A DNA stretch of 9,442 nt from Planctomycetaceae bacterium (GCA_031282385.1 JAITDV010000585.1:1-9442); one strand, 5' to 3'. Counted from the stretch's first letter, positions 1 through 6,190 are shown. Numbers and translations are program-made. Notes: generated by a model not told the origin, from the letters alone.

Positions 1-176
1 AACTCCTACGAGACCACCCCTGACCCCTCCAATGGAGGGGAATATTCGCCTCCGAAGGAGGCGTATTCTTATTCCCCTCCTTCGGAGGGGCTAGGGGTGG
101 TCTCGGAGGAGGTAAATGCGGTTTTTCGGTGTAGATTTGTTGTTGTGTTAGTGTATTTTTGGGTTAGAGAAAAGAA
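1..176 (+). mobile_element. MITE-like element copy 1, left end cut by window
   Basis: This is the right-hand part of the dispersed palindromic element found eight times in the window. The inner arm at about 11-30 (ACCACCCCTGACCCCTCC) pairs with the arm at about 84-104. Between them is a perfect hairpin at 47-63, a 7-bp stem closed by a GAA loop. The asymmetric arm with GTGTATTTTTGGGTTAGAGAAAA follows. The last bases (AAGAAACA instead of AAGGTCTA) no longer match the terminal repeat, so this end is degraded. Its core at 41-102 is identical to the core of the next copy, which suggests a recent local duplication. Confidence 0.75.
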
Positions 177-180
177 ACAC

Positions 181-394
181 TAGACCTTTTCGGTAACTTG
201 TAGGAAAACTGCCCTTGACTCCTCCTAGACCACCCCTGACCCCTCCAAAGGAGGGGAATATTCGCCTCCGAAGGAGGCGTATTCTTATTCCCCTCCTTCG
301 GAGGGGCTAGGGGTGGTCTTGGAGGAGGTAAAGGCTGTTTTGCGGTGTAGATTTTTTGTTGTGTTGATGTATTTTTAGGTTAGAGAAAAGGTCT
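181..394 (+). mobile_element. MITE-like element copy 2
   Basis: This is a complete copy in the same orientation as copy 1 and only about 5 nt from it. The left terminus TAGACCTTTTCGGTAACTTG and right terminus GGTTAGAGAAAAGGTCT form imperfect terminal inverted repeats. The centre holds CGCCTCC-GAA-GGAGGCG at 263-279 and CCCCTCC-TTC-GGAGGGG shortly after it, enclosed by a CCACCCCTGACCCCTCC / GGGGCTAGGGGTGG inner inverted repeat. It has about 20 extra nt near the left end (GGAAAACTGCCCTTGACTCC) that other copies lack. No protein-coding capacity is evident. It would have to be moved by a transposase encoded elsewhere. Confidence 0.8.
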
Positions 395-590
395 GTTCAT
401 AACGTCTTCAATTCTTTTGGATCGTCCTCTTGGCATTTGAGCCGATATTCTCTCATGTTCCGAAATCGAATCGTAACTATTCAGTCGGTATTTACAAATG
501 CGCATTATGTGGTAATTTAACGGAGATTTGAAAATGAGATGTTTTGTAACGGGTAACCTCTAATAATTCATTTTATCCACGAATTTTCAT
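395..590. other. Unassigned spacer between element copies 2 and 3
   Basis: No confident gene is present. On the minus strand a 41-codon frame (505 down to 380, ATG start) is open and ends inside element copy 2. A second minus frame (ATG near 457) encodes 19 residues beginning MREYRLKCQEDD. Both have a fairly natural amino-acid mix, so this may be the remnant of a gene interrupted by the flanking elements, but neither has a convincing ribosome binding site. Near the right edge, AATAATTCATTTTATCCACG at 563-582 resembles sequence just beyond copy 5 (3689-3709). Confidence 0.3.
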
Positions 591-782
591 TAGACCTTTT
601 CGCTACCTCCTCCGAGACCACCCCTGACCCCTCCGAAGGAGGGGAATAAGAAGACCCCTCCGAGGGAAGCGAATAATTCCCCTCCTTCGGAGGGGTTAGG
701 GGTGGTCTCGGAGGAGGTAAAGGCGGTTTTTCGTTGTGGTTTTTTGTTGCGTTGATGTATTTTTAGGTTAGAGAAAAGGTCT
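591..782 (+). mobile_element. MITE-like element copy 3, abutting thiS
   Basis: This is a complete 192-nt copy. The left end TAGACCTTTTCGCTACCTCC and right end AGGTTAGAGAAAAGGTCT are inverted repeats of each other over about 17 nt. The inner arms GAGACCACCCCTGACCCCTCC and its imperfect complement near 691-712 enclose modules of the CCTCCGAAGGAGG type. The right terminus lies 6 nt before the thiS start codon. A minus-strand open frame across this copy translates to repetitive Pro/Gly/Phe peptides (SEGGE, SFGGVRGG) and is a by-product of the hairpin repeats. Confidence 0.82.
774..779 (+). promoter_or_regulatory. Probable thiS ribosome binding site inside element copy 3
   Basis: AAAAGG ends 9 nt before the thiS ATG at 789 and is the only purine-rich, Shine-Dalgarno-like stretch at a suitable distance. 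These bases belong to the right terminal inverted repeat of element copy 3, so the mobile element appears to supply the translation signal. The match to anti-SD is short, so this is an inference from position. Confidence 0.5.
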
Positions 783-788
783 TTTAGT

Positions 789-989
789 ATGAAGTTGACG
801 GTTAATGGCGAGCAAAGTGAGTTTGCGGACGGGATTACGGTGTTTGAGCTTTTGGAGCAACTTAATCTCTTGGGGCAATTTGTAGCTGTTGAGTGCAATT
901 ATTCTATTGTTCCATACAAGACATTCAAAACGGTGAATTTACATGATGGAGATAAGATTGAGTTAGTAACGTTGGTTGGTGGAGGTTGA
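789..989 (+). CDS. thiS: ThiS, thiamine biosynthesis sulfur carrier protein
   Basis: The 66-residue product is a ubiquitin-fold sulfur carrier of thiazole synthesis. In this family ThiF adenylates the C-terminal Gly-Gly, the terminus becomes a thiocarboxylate, and ThiG takes the sulfur to build the thiazole phosphate of thiamine. The sequence shows the family start (MKLTVNGE), the central hydrophobic helix region (TVFELLEQLNL), the VAVECNYSIVP strand-turn typical of ThiS ('vAVavN..ivpr'), the DGDKIELVTLVGGG ending and the terminal Gly-Gly. The length matches the family (about 65-70 residues). The ATG at 789 is preceded by AAAAGG contributed by the adjoining mobile element. No thiG, thiF or thiH is in the window. 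The gene is followed after 10 nt by a glutaminase gene, suggesting co-transcription. Its identity is clear from sequence; its partners are not visible here. Confidence 0.92.
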   Translation: MKLTVNGEQSEFADGITVFELLEQLNLLGQFVAVECNYSIVPYKTFKTVNLHDGDKIELVTLVGGG

Positions 990-999
990 TGGTTTTTTT

Positions 1000-1578
1000 A
1001 TGATTTTGATGATAGATAATTATGATTCGTTTACGTTTAATCTTGTTCAGTATTTGCGCATGCTTGGCGGCGAGGTGCAAGTTTTTCGTAACGATAAAAT
1101 TGATATTGCGGGGATAAATTCGCTTTCGCCGTCTGGTATAGTTATATCGCCGGGACCGGGTCGACCGGAAGATGCTGGAATTTCGCTTGAAACAATAAAG
1201 GTATTTGCGGGTAAGGTGCCGATATTGGGTGTATGTCTTGGTCATCAGTCGATTGTGCAAGTTTATGGCGGCGACATAATCAGGGCAAAAAAAATTATGC
1301 ATGGAAAAACATCAAGAATAAAATGTGACGGCACAGGTGTATTTGGGGGAGTGAATGGAGTATTTGAGGCGATGCGGTATCATTCTTTAGTTGCAAAAAG
1401 GGAGACATTACCGGAAGAGTTAGTAATTACGGCGGAGTCTGAAGATGACAAAGAAATCATGGGAGTAAGACATAAAAGTTTACCGGTTGAAGGTATTCAA
1501 TTTCATCCCGAAAGTATAATGACAATTATCGGAAAAAGGTTGTTAAGAAATTTCATGGATTCGATTGGGGAAAATTAA
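1000..1578 (+). CDS. pabA/trpG: Aminodeoxychorismate/anthranilate synthase glutaminase component (TrpG/PabA)
   Basis: This 192-residue class I glutamine amidotransferase releases ammonia from glutamine for the chorismate-using partner, PabB (p-aminobenzoate, folate) or TrpE (anthranilate, tryptophan). The start MILMIDNYDSFTFNL is very like E. coli PabA. The oxyanion segment ISPGPGRPEDAG is at residues 49-60, the nucleophile Cys79 lies in GVCLGHQS, MHGKTS is at 100-105, and the His169/Glu171 pair is in FHPES. All catalytic residues are present and the length is normal. I chose the ATG at 1000 because it reproduces the conserved family N-terminus; GGAGG at 981-985 is upstream, though spaced 14 nt. 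A TTG at 976 in the same frame would overlap thiS and add an unconserved extension. The chorismate-binding subunit is not in the window, and in many bacteria one such subunit serves both pathways, so PabA versus TrpG cannot be settled. Confidence 0.9.
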   Translation: MILMIDNYDSFTFNLVQYLRMLGGEVQVFRNDKIDIAGINSLSPSGIVISPGPGRPEDAGISLETIKVFAGKVPILGVCLGHQSIVQVYGGDIIRAKKIMHGKTSRIKCDGTGVFGGVNGVFEAMRYHSLVAKRETLPEELVITAESEDDKEIMGVRHKSLPVEGIQFHPESIMTIIGKRLLRNFMDSIGEN

Positions 1579-1599
1579 ATTAAAAAGAAATAAAATTAT

Positions 1600-1806
1600 T
1601 AGACTTTTTCTCTAACCTAAAAATACATCAACGCAACGAAAAACCGCCTTTAACGCCTCCGAAACCACCCCTAACCCCTCCGAAGGAGGGGAATAAGAAG
1701 ACCCCTCCGAATGAGGCGAATAATCAGACCCCTCCGAGAGAGGCGAATAATTCCCCTCCTTCGGAGGGGTCAGGGGTGGTCTCCTACAGGTTAGTGAAAA
1801 GGTCTA
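1600..1806 (-). mobile_element. MITE-like element copy 4 (reverse orientation)
   Basis: This is a complete 207-nt copy inverted relative to copies 1-3. It begins TAGACTTTTTCTCTAACCTA and ends GGTTAGTGAAAAGGTCTA. The core carries three successive CCTCCGA-type modules, one more than copy 3, enclosed by ACCACCCCTAACCCCTCC and GGAGGGGTCAGGGGTGG. The dinucleotide AT flanks both ends (TAT|TAGAC...GGTCTA|ATG), which could be a short target duplication. It starts 21 nt after the glutaminase stop codon and could act as that operon's transcription terminator. Confidence 0.82.
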
Positions 1807-1923
1807 ATGTTTTTATTCAGTGGAATGTTTTTTATCGTGAATCGCTTAATCTTTTTGAAGGTTGAAATGGTATTGTGTTTTTTGAAAACTTATTTTATAA
1901 TACCCGCCCCTTTGGTTGATGCA

Positions 1924-2012
1924 ATTTAAATGTTCACACTTTAAATTTCGTTTACCGTCGCCTGCTTACCTATCGGTGAGCAGACCTTTACGCTCTTTAG
2001 TCTGACAATTAG
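1924..2012 (+). repeat. Second repeat family, copy A, with hairpin
   Basis: This is one of four related stretches of about 90-105 nt. It opens with TTTAAATGTTCACACTTTAA, then TTTACCGTCG, then the hairpin CTGCTTACC-TATC-GGTGAGCAG (8 Watson-Crick pairs plus one G-T), then CCTTTACGCTCTTTAGTC. It lies upstream of the first DUF1559 gene in the same direction. It has no coding content. It could be a structured leader or a non-autonomous repeat. Confidence 0.6.
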
Positions 2013-2215
2013 AATTTCTGTAACGAAAAATTAAATTGAGTTTGACCGCGGTTGATTTAATTGTGTTTAGTGCAAGTTAATTTGGTCGTGTTTAAATATG
2101 TTGTTTATTGGGCTGGCAAGTTTTTTTATTTTGACAAAGAAAATTTTGCCAAAGAAAAAAATAGTAGCATCAATAATTTTTGTAACGTTTATCAAATCCA
2201 TTAACAAATTTTATT

Positions 2216-2222
2216 GGAGGAG
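2216..2222 (+). promoter_or_regulatory. Strong ribosome binding site fixing the first DUF1559 start
   Basis: GGAGGAG sits 4 nt before the ATG at 2227 (6 nt if only GGAGG is counted). This is the strongest Shine-Dalgarno match in the window and decides the start over the TTG-type frame extension beginning at 2098. Confidence 0.75.
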
Positions 2223-2226
2223 AATT

Positions 2227-3525
2227 ATGAAAAAGACAAATTTATTTTCAAGTTTAGTTGTCGCCGAGCTTAATGTCAATATTAAAATAGGGATAAATGT
2301 TAAAATAGGGGGGGGGGGGGGGCTGTGTAATAAAAAATACCGCCAAAATCACAATTTTCTTGATTTTCTGGGGAATTATCCCAAGCCTCCTTCTGGTTTA
2401 TTTGGTTTTACTCTTGTTGAGCTTCTGGTTGTTATTGCGATTATTGGGATATTGATCGCTTTGCTTTTACCGGCAATACAAGCGGCTCGCGAAGCCGCAA
2501 ACCGTTCACAATGCAGTAACAACCTACGTCAAATTGCTCTGGCTGCACACAATTTTCATGATGCCAATGATCGGTTACCGGCTTCGGCTTTTGATCCTAT
2601 TTTTGTTAAGAAAAATATCAGTCGTGCTGGGGCTAATGCGCTGTTATTACCATTTCTTGAATTTGAACCATTCTATGAAGTCATAACCGTTCCTTATAAT
2701 TCATCTGGTACAGCAGACGAGAAGCAGCAAATGCTCTATGCGCGACCAAGTGCGATAGTAACATTTAGCGTATTTATTTGTCCGTCGGATGGAAACAGCG
2801 GCGTAATGTCAACAGATACGACGGCAAATTCTATGACAAGTTATCGCGGTTCGCGGGCAGATTTAGCCGGTTCAGATTCGGCGTCAGGCGACATAGGTGC
2901 GGTTGATCCGGGTTCACAAATGCCGATGAGGCGCAGTTGGTTATGTGCTGGAAGATATCAGAGTGATTTTGCAGGAGTTACCGACGGACTCAGCAACACG
3001 ATTTGTTATTCAGAAGGAATCATTCATAACTGGCGAGTAACAAACGGTAGAGCATACAAAGAAAATATTGCCGCAGGAATCGCAACTCATTACAACCAGT
3101 TTCCGAATCTTTGCCTAAACTTAAAAGGCAGCAACGGACGTTTTGTAAATCCGTCACAAGGTGTAGTAACTGATCCAGGCGCTAATCTTGGTCATCGGGC
3201 TTGGGATAACATTATCCATTCAGTTTATTTTTACACACTGTTACCTCCCAATAGTCCGAGTTGTGCTTCTAGTACCACTTCGTGGATTTATTGTCGTCCA
3301 TGTGCAAGCAGTAATCATGCTGGCGGCGTCAATGCTTCTTTACTTGACGGGTCTGTACGGTTTATTCAAGATTCAATTCACACGGCTAATCTTCATCGTA
3401 AGATTACAAATCAAAGTCCAGATAATCCGCCAACTACCCCTTACGATGGTAGTGGTAGTTTCAGTTACGGATTATGGGCAGAACTTGGTGCAATTAATGA
3501 TGGCGGAGTAACAACTCCGCCATGA
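2227..3525 (+). CDS. DUF1559 prepilin-like protein with a poly-G tract in its leader
   Basis: The 432-residue product is a planctomycete-type secreted protein with a type IV pilin/pseudopilin N-terminus. The cleavage/methylation site GLFG|FTLVEL falls at residues 57-66, with Gly60 at -1 and Glu65 at +5. A hydrophobic helix follows at about 66-83, then the family signature LLLPAIQAAREAANRSQCSN. The C-terminal H-X9-DG motif is SNHAGGVNASLLDGSVRFI, with His364 and Asp374-Gly375. DUF1559 proteins are very numerous in Planctomycetota, but their exact function is not established; presumably they are processed by a prepilin peptidase and displayed on the cell envelope. The leader is unusually long at 60 residues, and codons 28-32 are five consecutive GGG (15 G residues at 2308-2322). 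With one G fewer the frame stops at 2453-2455; with one more, at 2328-2330. No ATG lies between the tract and the cleavage site. The stop codon is 5 nt from element copy 5. Confidence 0.88.
   Translation: MKKTNLFSSLVVAELNVNIKIGINVKIGGGGGLCNKKYRQNHNFLDFLGNYPKPPSGLFGFTLVELLVVIAIIGILIALLLPAIQAAREAANRSQCSNNLRQIALAAHNFHDANDRLPASAFDPIFVKKNISRAGANALLLPFLEFEPFYEVITVPYNSSGTADEKQQMLYARPSAIVTFSVFICPSDGNSGVMSTDTTANSMTSYRGSRADLAGSDSASGDIGAVDPGSQMPMRRSWLCAGRYQSDFAGVTDGLSNTICYSEGIIHNWRVTNGRAYKENIAAGIATHYNQFPNLCLNLKGSNGRFVNPSQGVVTDPGANLGHRAWDNIIHSVYFYTLLPPNSPSCASSTTSWIYCRPCASSNHAGGVNASLLDGSVRFIQDSIHTANLHRKITNQSPDNPPTTPYDGSGSFSYGLWAELGAINDGGVTTPP
2308..2322 (+). repeat. Homopolymer of 15 G inside a coding region
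   Basis: Fifteen consecutive G residues follow the near-duplicated AT-rich phrase ATTAAAATAGGG / TTAAAATAGGG. It is by far the longest G run in the window and is in frame with the downstream prepilin motif at its present length. Homopolymers of this size are typical sites of slipped-strand mispairing. They are also typical places for sequencing length errors, so the true length should be treated as uncertain. Confidence 0.9.
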
Positions 3526-3530
3526 ATCAT

Positions 3531-3673
3531 TAGACCTTTTCGCTAACCTGTAGGAGGCCACCCCTGACCCCTCCTTCGGAGGGGTTAGAGGTGGCCTCGG
3601 AGGAGTTAAAGGCGGTTTTTCGGTGTAGGTTTTTTGTTGCGTTGATGTATTTTTAGGTTAGAGAAAAGGTCTA
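3531..3673 (+). mobile_element. MITE-like element copy 5, shortest form
   Basis: This 143-nt copy retains the minimal architecture: TAGACCTTTTCGCTAACCTG, one inner palindrome (GAGGCCACCCCTGACCCCTCC, TTC loop, then its complement ending GGTGGCCTC), the asymmetric arm, and AGGTTAGAGAAAAGGTCTA. The inner arms have changed together relative to other copies (GGCCACC with GGTGGCC instead of GACCACC with GGTGGTC), so pairing is kept. It lies 5 nt after the DUF1559 stop codon, where it may act as a terminator. Confidence 0.83.
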
Positions 3674-3822
3674 TTAACGGACAACTCAAATAATTCATTT
3701 GTTCACGAATTGTAACGGGTGATCGCAAATAAACAAATTTTGAACATTCGCGGTAATTTGTGAGCAAAATAATTTTTGAAGTGTAAATGGTTTAAAACAT
3801 TAACAAATAAGGAAAAAACAAA

Positions 3823-4278
3823 ATGCGTCCAATTTTGGTGATAATTTTTTTGGTGATTTTTTGTGTAGGTTGTGTGCCGGCTAACCCGTTTGATACTGTT
3901 CATGTTGAAGGAGTGGTTACGTGTGATGGCAAACCGATGGCTGAGGTTCATGTTGTTTTTGTTTCTGCTGCCAACGATGGTAACAGCGCCGGCGGTGTTA
4001 CCGACAGTTCAGGTAAATACAAATTAACAACAGCCGGCGCGCCATACGGCACCGGAGCAATACCGGCGTTGTACAACGTAACATTATCAAAAATTGAAGT
4101 TGAGGGAGCAAATTTGAGTGAAGAAGAGTACAAAAAACAAATCGGAAACCGACAACCCAAAACAATCCACTTCATCCCAGAAAAATATTCTTGTCCAGAA
4201 GCTTCCGGTATTGAGCCGGTTAAAGTTGAGAAAGGAAAAAAGAATATTTTCAATTTCAATATTTCAATGAACAGATAA
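3823..4278 (+). CDS. Small lipoprotein with carboxypeptidase-regulatory-like beta-sandwich domain
   Basis: The 151-residue product starts with a short signal peptide (MRPILVIIFLVIFCVG) ending at a probable lipidation Cys17 (CVGC; the -3 residue is Cys rather than the usual Leu, so the lipobox is slightly atypical). The mature part has the pattern VEGVVTCDGKPMAEVHVVFV...GGVTDSSGKYKLTT at about residues 28-68, the carboxypeptidase-regulatory-like fold common in planctomycete lipoproteins. The C-terminus (HFIPEKYSCPEASGIEPVKV) fits the usual strand ending '...IP.kY....tSgL...V..g.N.f.f.l'. The ATG at 3823 is preceded by AAGGA (3809-3813, 9 nt spacing). The gene lies between two DUF1559 genes on the same strand, an arrangement repeated downstream. 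The precise role is unknown; an envelope-anchored beta domain is inferred. Confidence 0.82.
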   Translation: MRPILVIIFLVIFCVGCVPANPFDTVHVEGVVTCDGKPMAEVHVVFVSAANDGNSAGGVTDSSGKYKLTTAGAPYGTGAIPALYNVTLSKIEVEGANLSEEEYKKQIGNRQPKTIHFIPEKYSCPEASGIEPVKVEKGKKNIFNFNISMNR

Positions 4279-4456
4279 AAATCTAATTAAGAGTAATTGA
4301 CGAATTGTAAGCTGTTCGCACTTGAGTTTTGGTCAACTTTTGCCGGATTACAAATTGGGCAAATCATTTTTAAAGTGTGAACAATTTAAAGGGTTTTAAT
4401 ATCGTTTTGTTTCGATATGCCCATATCAACAAGTAAATTTTTGTCAGGAGAAAAAA
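4279..4456 (+). promoter_or_regulatory. Leader of the second DUF1559 gene with inverted motif pair
   Basis: No gene is seen in this gap. TGTTCGCACTT at 4313-4323 and its near-complement AAGTGTGAACA at 4373-4383 form an inverted pair. The same undecamer opens the second repeat family elsewhere in the window. A small hairpin ATATCG-(8 nt)-CGATAT lies at 4399-4418. AGGAG at 4446-4450 is the ribosome binding site of the next gene. No convincing -35/-10 pair was found. Confidence 0.35.
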
Positions 4457-5698
4457 ATGGAACGTTCAAAAAAATTAACAAGTCCCGGAACGCAATTTTG
4501 CTATCGGGTAACTAAACGTAATCACGCAATTGAAACTGATTGCGAAATTTTGTTACGTAAATTCTGTGCATTTACGTTGGTGGAATTGCTTGTAGTGATT
4601 GCGATCATTGGGATATTGATTGCCTTGCTTTTGCCCGCCGTTCAAGCGGCACGAGAAGCTGCACGACGAACCCAATGCCAAAACCATCTCAAGCAAATTG
4701 GATTGGCAATCCACAACTTTAACGACGCACGAGGCGCTTTACCGCCGGCGATAATTTACGGCGAACATGCTGTATTTCAAATGCTCATTTACCCGTATAT
4801 TGAGCAGCAACCGCTTTACGATCTCTGTGAAACAACAGGCGTGTTAAAACTAGGAGCAGCTCATGTAATTCCCAATGCTATATGGTTTAAGGGATTGAAT
4901 GACGGGCAACGTAATGCTCTTGCTTCTGTGCCGATTTATCGTTGTCCGTCGTCGTTGGGTTCAACAAAGATGAAATATGATCCGAATGGTACGAGTAATT
5001 TGATGGGACCTCTTACGGATTATGCGTTGTTGGTAACGAAGAGTAATGACTGCCCGATTTTCTGGTTTTGTTATACTCGCGATTGGGCGGCAGGGTTTCC
5101 TGATGGAGGAGGCAATGGACATGCTCAATTTTACACAACTGCACCGTTGCGTTGTGCAATTGTTTCGCCTCATAATCAGGAATTCGTAACTAACAATATG
5201 ACTCAATGGAAACCACGCGATAAGATGGCGTATTGGCAAGATGGAACGACTAATACACTTGTAATTGCCGAAAAACATATTCCTGCTTGGTCTGTTTCTT
5301 CTATGACGGCAAATGGATTAGGTTGGTGCGGCAGTTATTTTCTACCGGCTCAGGCTCCCGGAACTTCTAAAAATGTACTTGATTTTATGAATGGCGCAAG
5401 AATAGTTTGGTATTCAACGCCAGGCGGGCAAAATAGAAATCAAGCTGTTGTTGTTAACACAAAATTATTTGGTCGCGGTCCTAATGATCCGGCAACGGAT
5501 ACTGAAGGTGAATGCGGTTCAAATCAATACGCAACAGATGGAATTGGGAACGTGTATCAACTTGGTTCTTCTCACGTGGGAATTGTCAATGCGATTGTTG
5601 GTGATGGCGGGGTTCGTAGTATTCCGATAACGTGTAGTTCGCAAGTTATGATGCAATTAGCGAATGTTTGTGATGGCGCAACCATTACTTTACCGTAG
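4457..5698 (+). CDS. DUF1559 prepilin-like protein
   Basis: The 413-residue product is the second DUF1559 member. After a 38-residue basic leader comes the prepilin motif CA|FTLVELLVVIAIIGILIAL, with Glu43 at +5; residue -1 is Ala38 rather than the usual Gly, which may slow peptidase processing. The helix is followed by LLLPAVQAAREAARRTQC and NHLKQIGLAIHNFNDARGALPPA, a near-consensus planctomycete signature. The C-terminal H-X9-DG motif is SSHVGIVNAIVGDGGVRSI, with His373 and Asp383-Gly384. The ATG at 4457 has AGGAG 6 nt upstream. The N-terminal 45 residues of the mature protein are close to those of the first DUF1559 gene, while the central part diverges strongly. It has no G tract. Likely location is the cell envelope or periplasm; molecular function is not established for the family. 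Confidence 0.88.
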   Translation: MERSKKLTSPGTQFCYRVTKRNHAIETDCEILLRKFCAFTLVELLVVIAIIGILIALLLPAVQAAREAARRTQCQNHLKQIGLAIHNFNDARGALPPAIIYGEHAVFQMLIYPYIEQQPLYDLCETTGVLKLGAAHVIPNAIWFKGLNDGQRNALASVPIYRCPSSLGSTKMKYDPNGTSNLMGPLTDYALLVTKSNDCPIFWFCYTRDWAAGFPDGGGNGHAQFYTTAPLRCAIVSPHNQEFVTNNMTQWKPRDKMAYWQDGTTNTLVIAEKHIPAWSVSSMTANGLGWCGSYFLPAQAPGTSKNVLDFMNGARIVWYSTPGGQNRNQAVVVNTKLFGRGPNDPATDTEGECGSNQYATDGIGNVYQLGSSHVGIVNAIVGDGGVRSIPITCSSQVMMQLANVCDGATITLP

Positions 5699-5714
5699 TT
5701 CGGACGGACAATAT

Positions 5715-5904
5715 AAGACCTTTTCTCTAACCTAAAAATACATCAACGCAACAAAAAAACTACAACGAAAAACCGCCTTTAACTCCTCCGAGACCACCCC
5801 TAACCCCTCCGAAGGAGGGGAATAAGAAGACGCGAGGGTGGCGAATAATTCCCTTCATTCGGAGGGGTCAGGGGTGGTCTCCTACTGGTTAGCGAAAAGG
5901 TCTA
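5715..5904 (-). mobile_element. MITE-like element copy 6 (reverse orientation)
   Basis: This complete copy begins AGACCTTTTCTCTAACCTAA and ends GGTTAGCGAAAAGGTCTA. The first base of the terminal repeat is A instead of T. The core keeps one full CCTCCGAAGGAGG hairpin, but the second module is damaged (GACGCGAGGGTGGCGAAT) and the final stem has a C-to-T change (CCCTTCATTCGGAGGGG). It starts 16 nt after the stop codon of the second DUF1559 gene. Confidence 0.82.
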
Positions 5905-5911
5905 TAGTTGG

Positions 5912-6010
5912 TTTTAAACTGTTCGCACTTTAATTTCATTTGCCTTCGCCTGCTTACCTATCGGAAAACAGGCTTTTACGCTCTTGAGTCATACAATTTA
6001 TAGTACGAAC
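5912..6010 (+). repeat. Second repeat family, copy B, with hairpin
   Basis: The sequence begins TTTTAAACTGTTCGCACTTT, continues TTGCCTTCGCCTGCTTACC, forms the hairpin GCCTGCTT...AAACAGGC around TACCTATCGG, and ends with CTTTTACGCTCTTGAGTC and ACGAACAATATA. It starts 7 nt after element copy 6 and lies upstream of the second lipoprotein gene in the same direction. Of the four copies, it matches copy C best over its full length. Confidence 0.6.
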
Positions 6011-6190
6011 AATATAAGCTCGCAATTAATTTACGTGAATATAACATATACGATTTAATTTTCAGTAACGCGGAAGTTTTGAAACAAGGTTTCTGATAGA
6101 TAAATTTATAAATGTTATTCGGCAAAATTTAATTGCGGGTAATTTAATAATAATTTAATCTGCATAGCAGTAATACAAATTTTGATTTAT
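6011..6190 (+). promoter_or_regulatory. AT-rich leader of the second lipoprotein gene
   Basis: This stretch is very AT-rich with no open frame worth reporting and no clear ribosome binding site. Several TATAAT-like words occur (for example near 6040 and 6143), but none has a well-placed -35 partner, so I do not assign a promoter position. Confidence 0.2.

Larger units (their letters stand above)
1807..2226 (+). promoter_or_regulatory. Long untranslated leader of the first DUF1559 gene
   Basis: This 420-nt gap holds no convincing gene. A possible sigma-70-like promoter is TTGTGT at 1873-1878, a 17-nt spacer and TATAAT at 1896-1901. A copy of the second dispersed repeat follows at about 1924-2012. 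A 40-codon hydrophobic frame (1807-1929) starts right after element copy 4 but resembles no family I know. The frame of the DUF1559 gene is open back to 2098, but that stretch (many Lys/Ile/Phe) is unlike the family and has no ribosome binding site, so I treat it as leader. Confidence 0.35.

Noticed and set aside
590..898. Minus-strand 102-codon frame across element copy 3 and thiS
   Set aside because: Its Gly/Pro/Phe-rich tail comes from reading through the GC-rich hairpin modules, and its first part is antisense to thiS. There is no family resemblance.
1807..1929. 40-codon hydrophobic frame starting right after element copy 4
   Set aside because: The ATG is well placed behind AAAAGG of the element, but the peptide resembles nothing known and such AT-rich frames arise by chance. 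It is kept only as a point in the portable-RBS observation.
2098..2226. Upstream extension of the first DUF1559 frame by 43 codons
   Set aside because: It begins with a weak start, has no ribosome binding site and is Lys/Ile/Phe-rich without family similarity. GGAGGAG directly before ATG 2227 decides the start.
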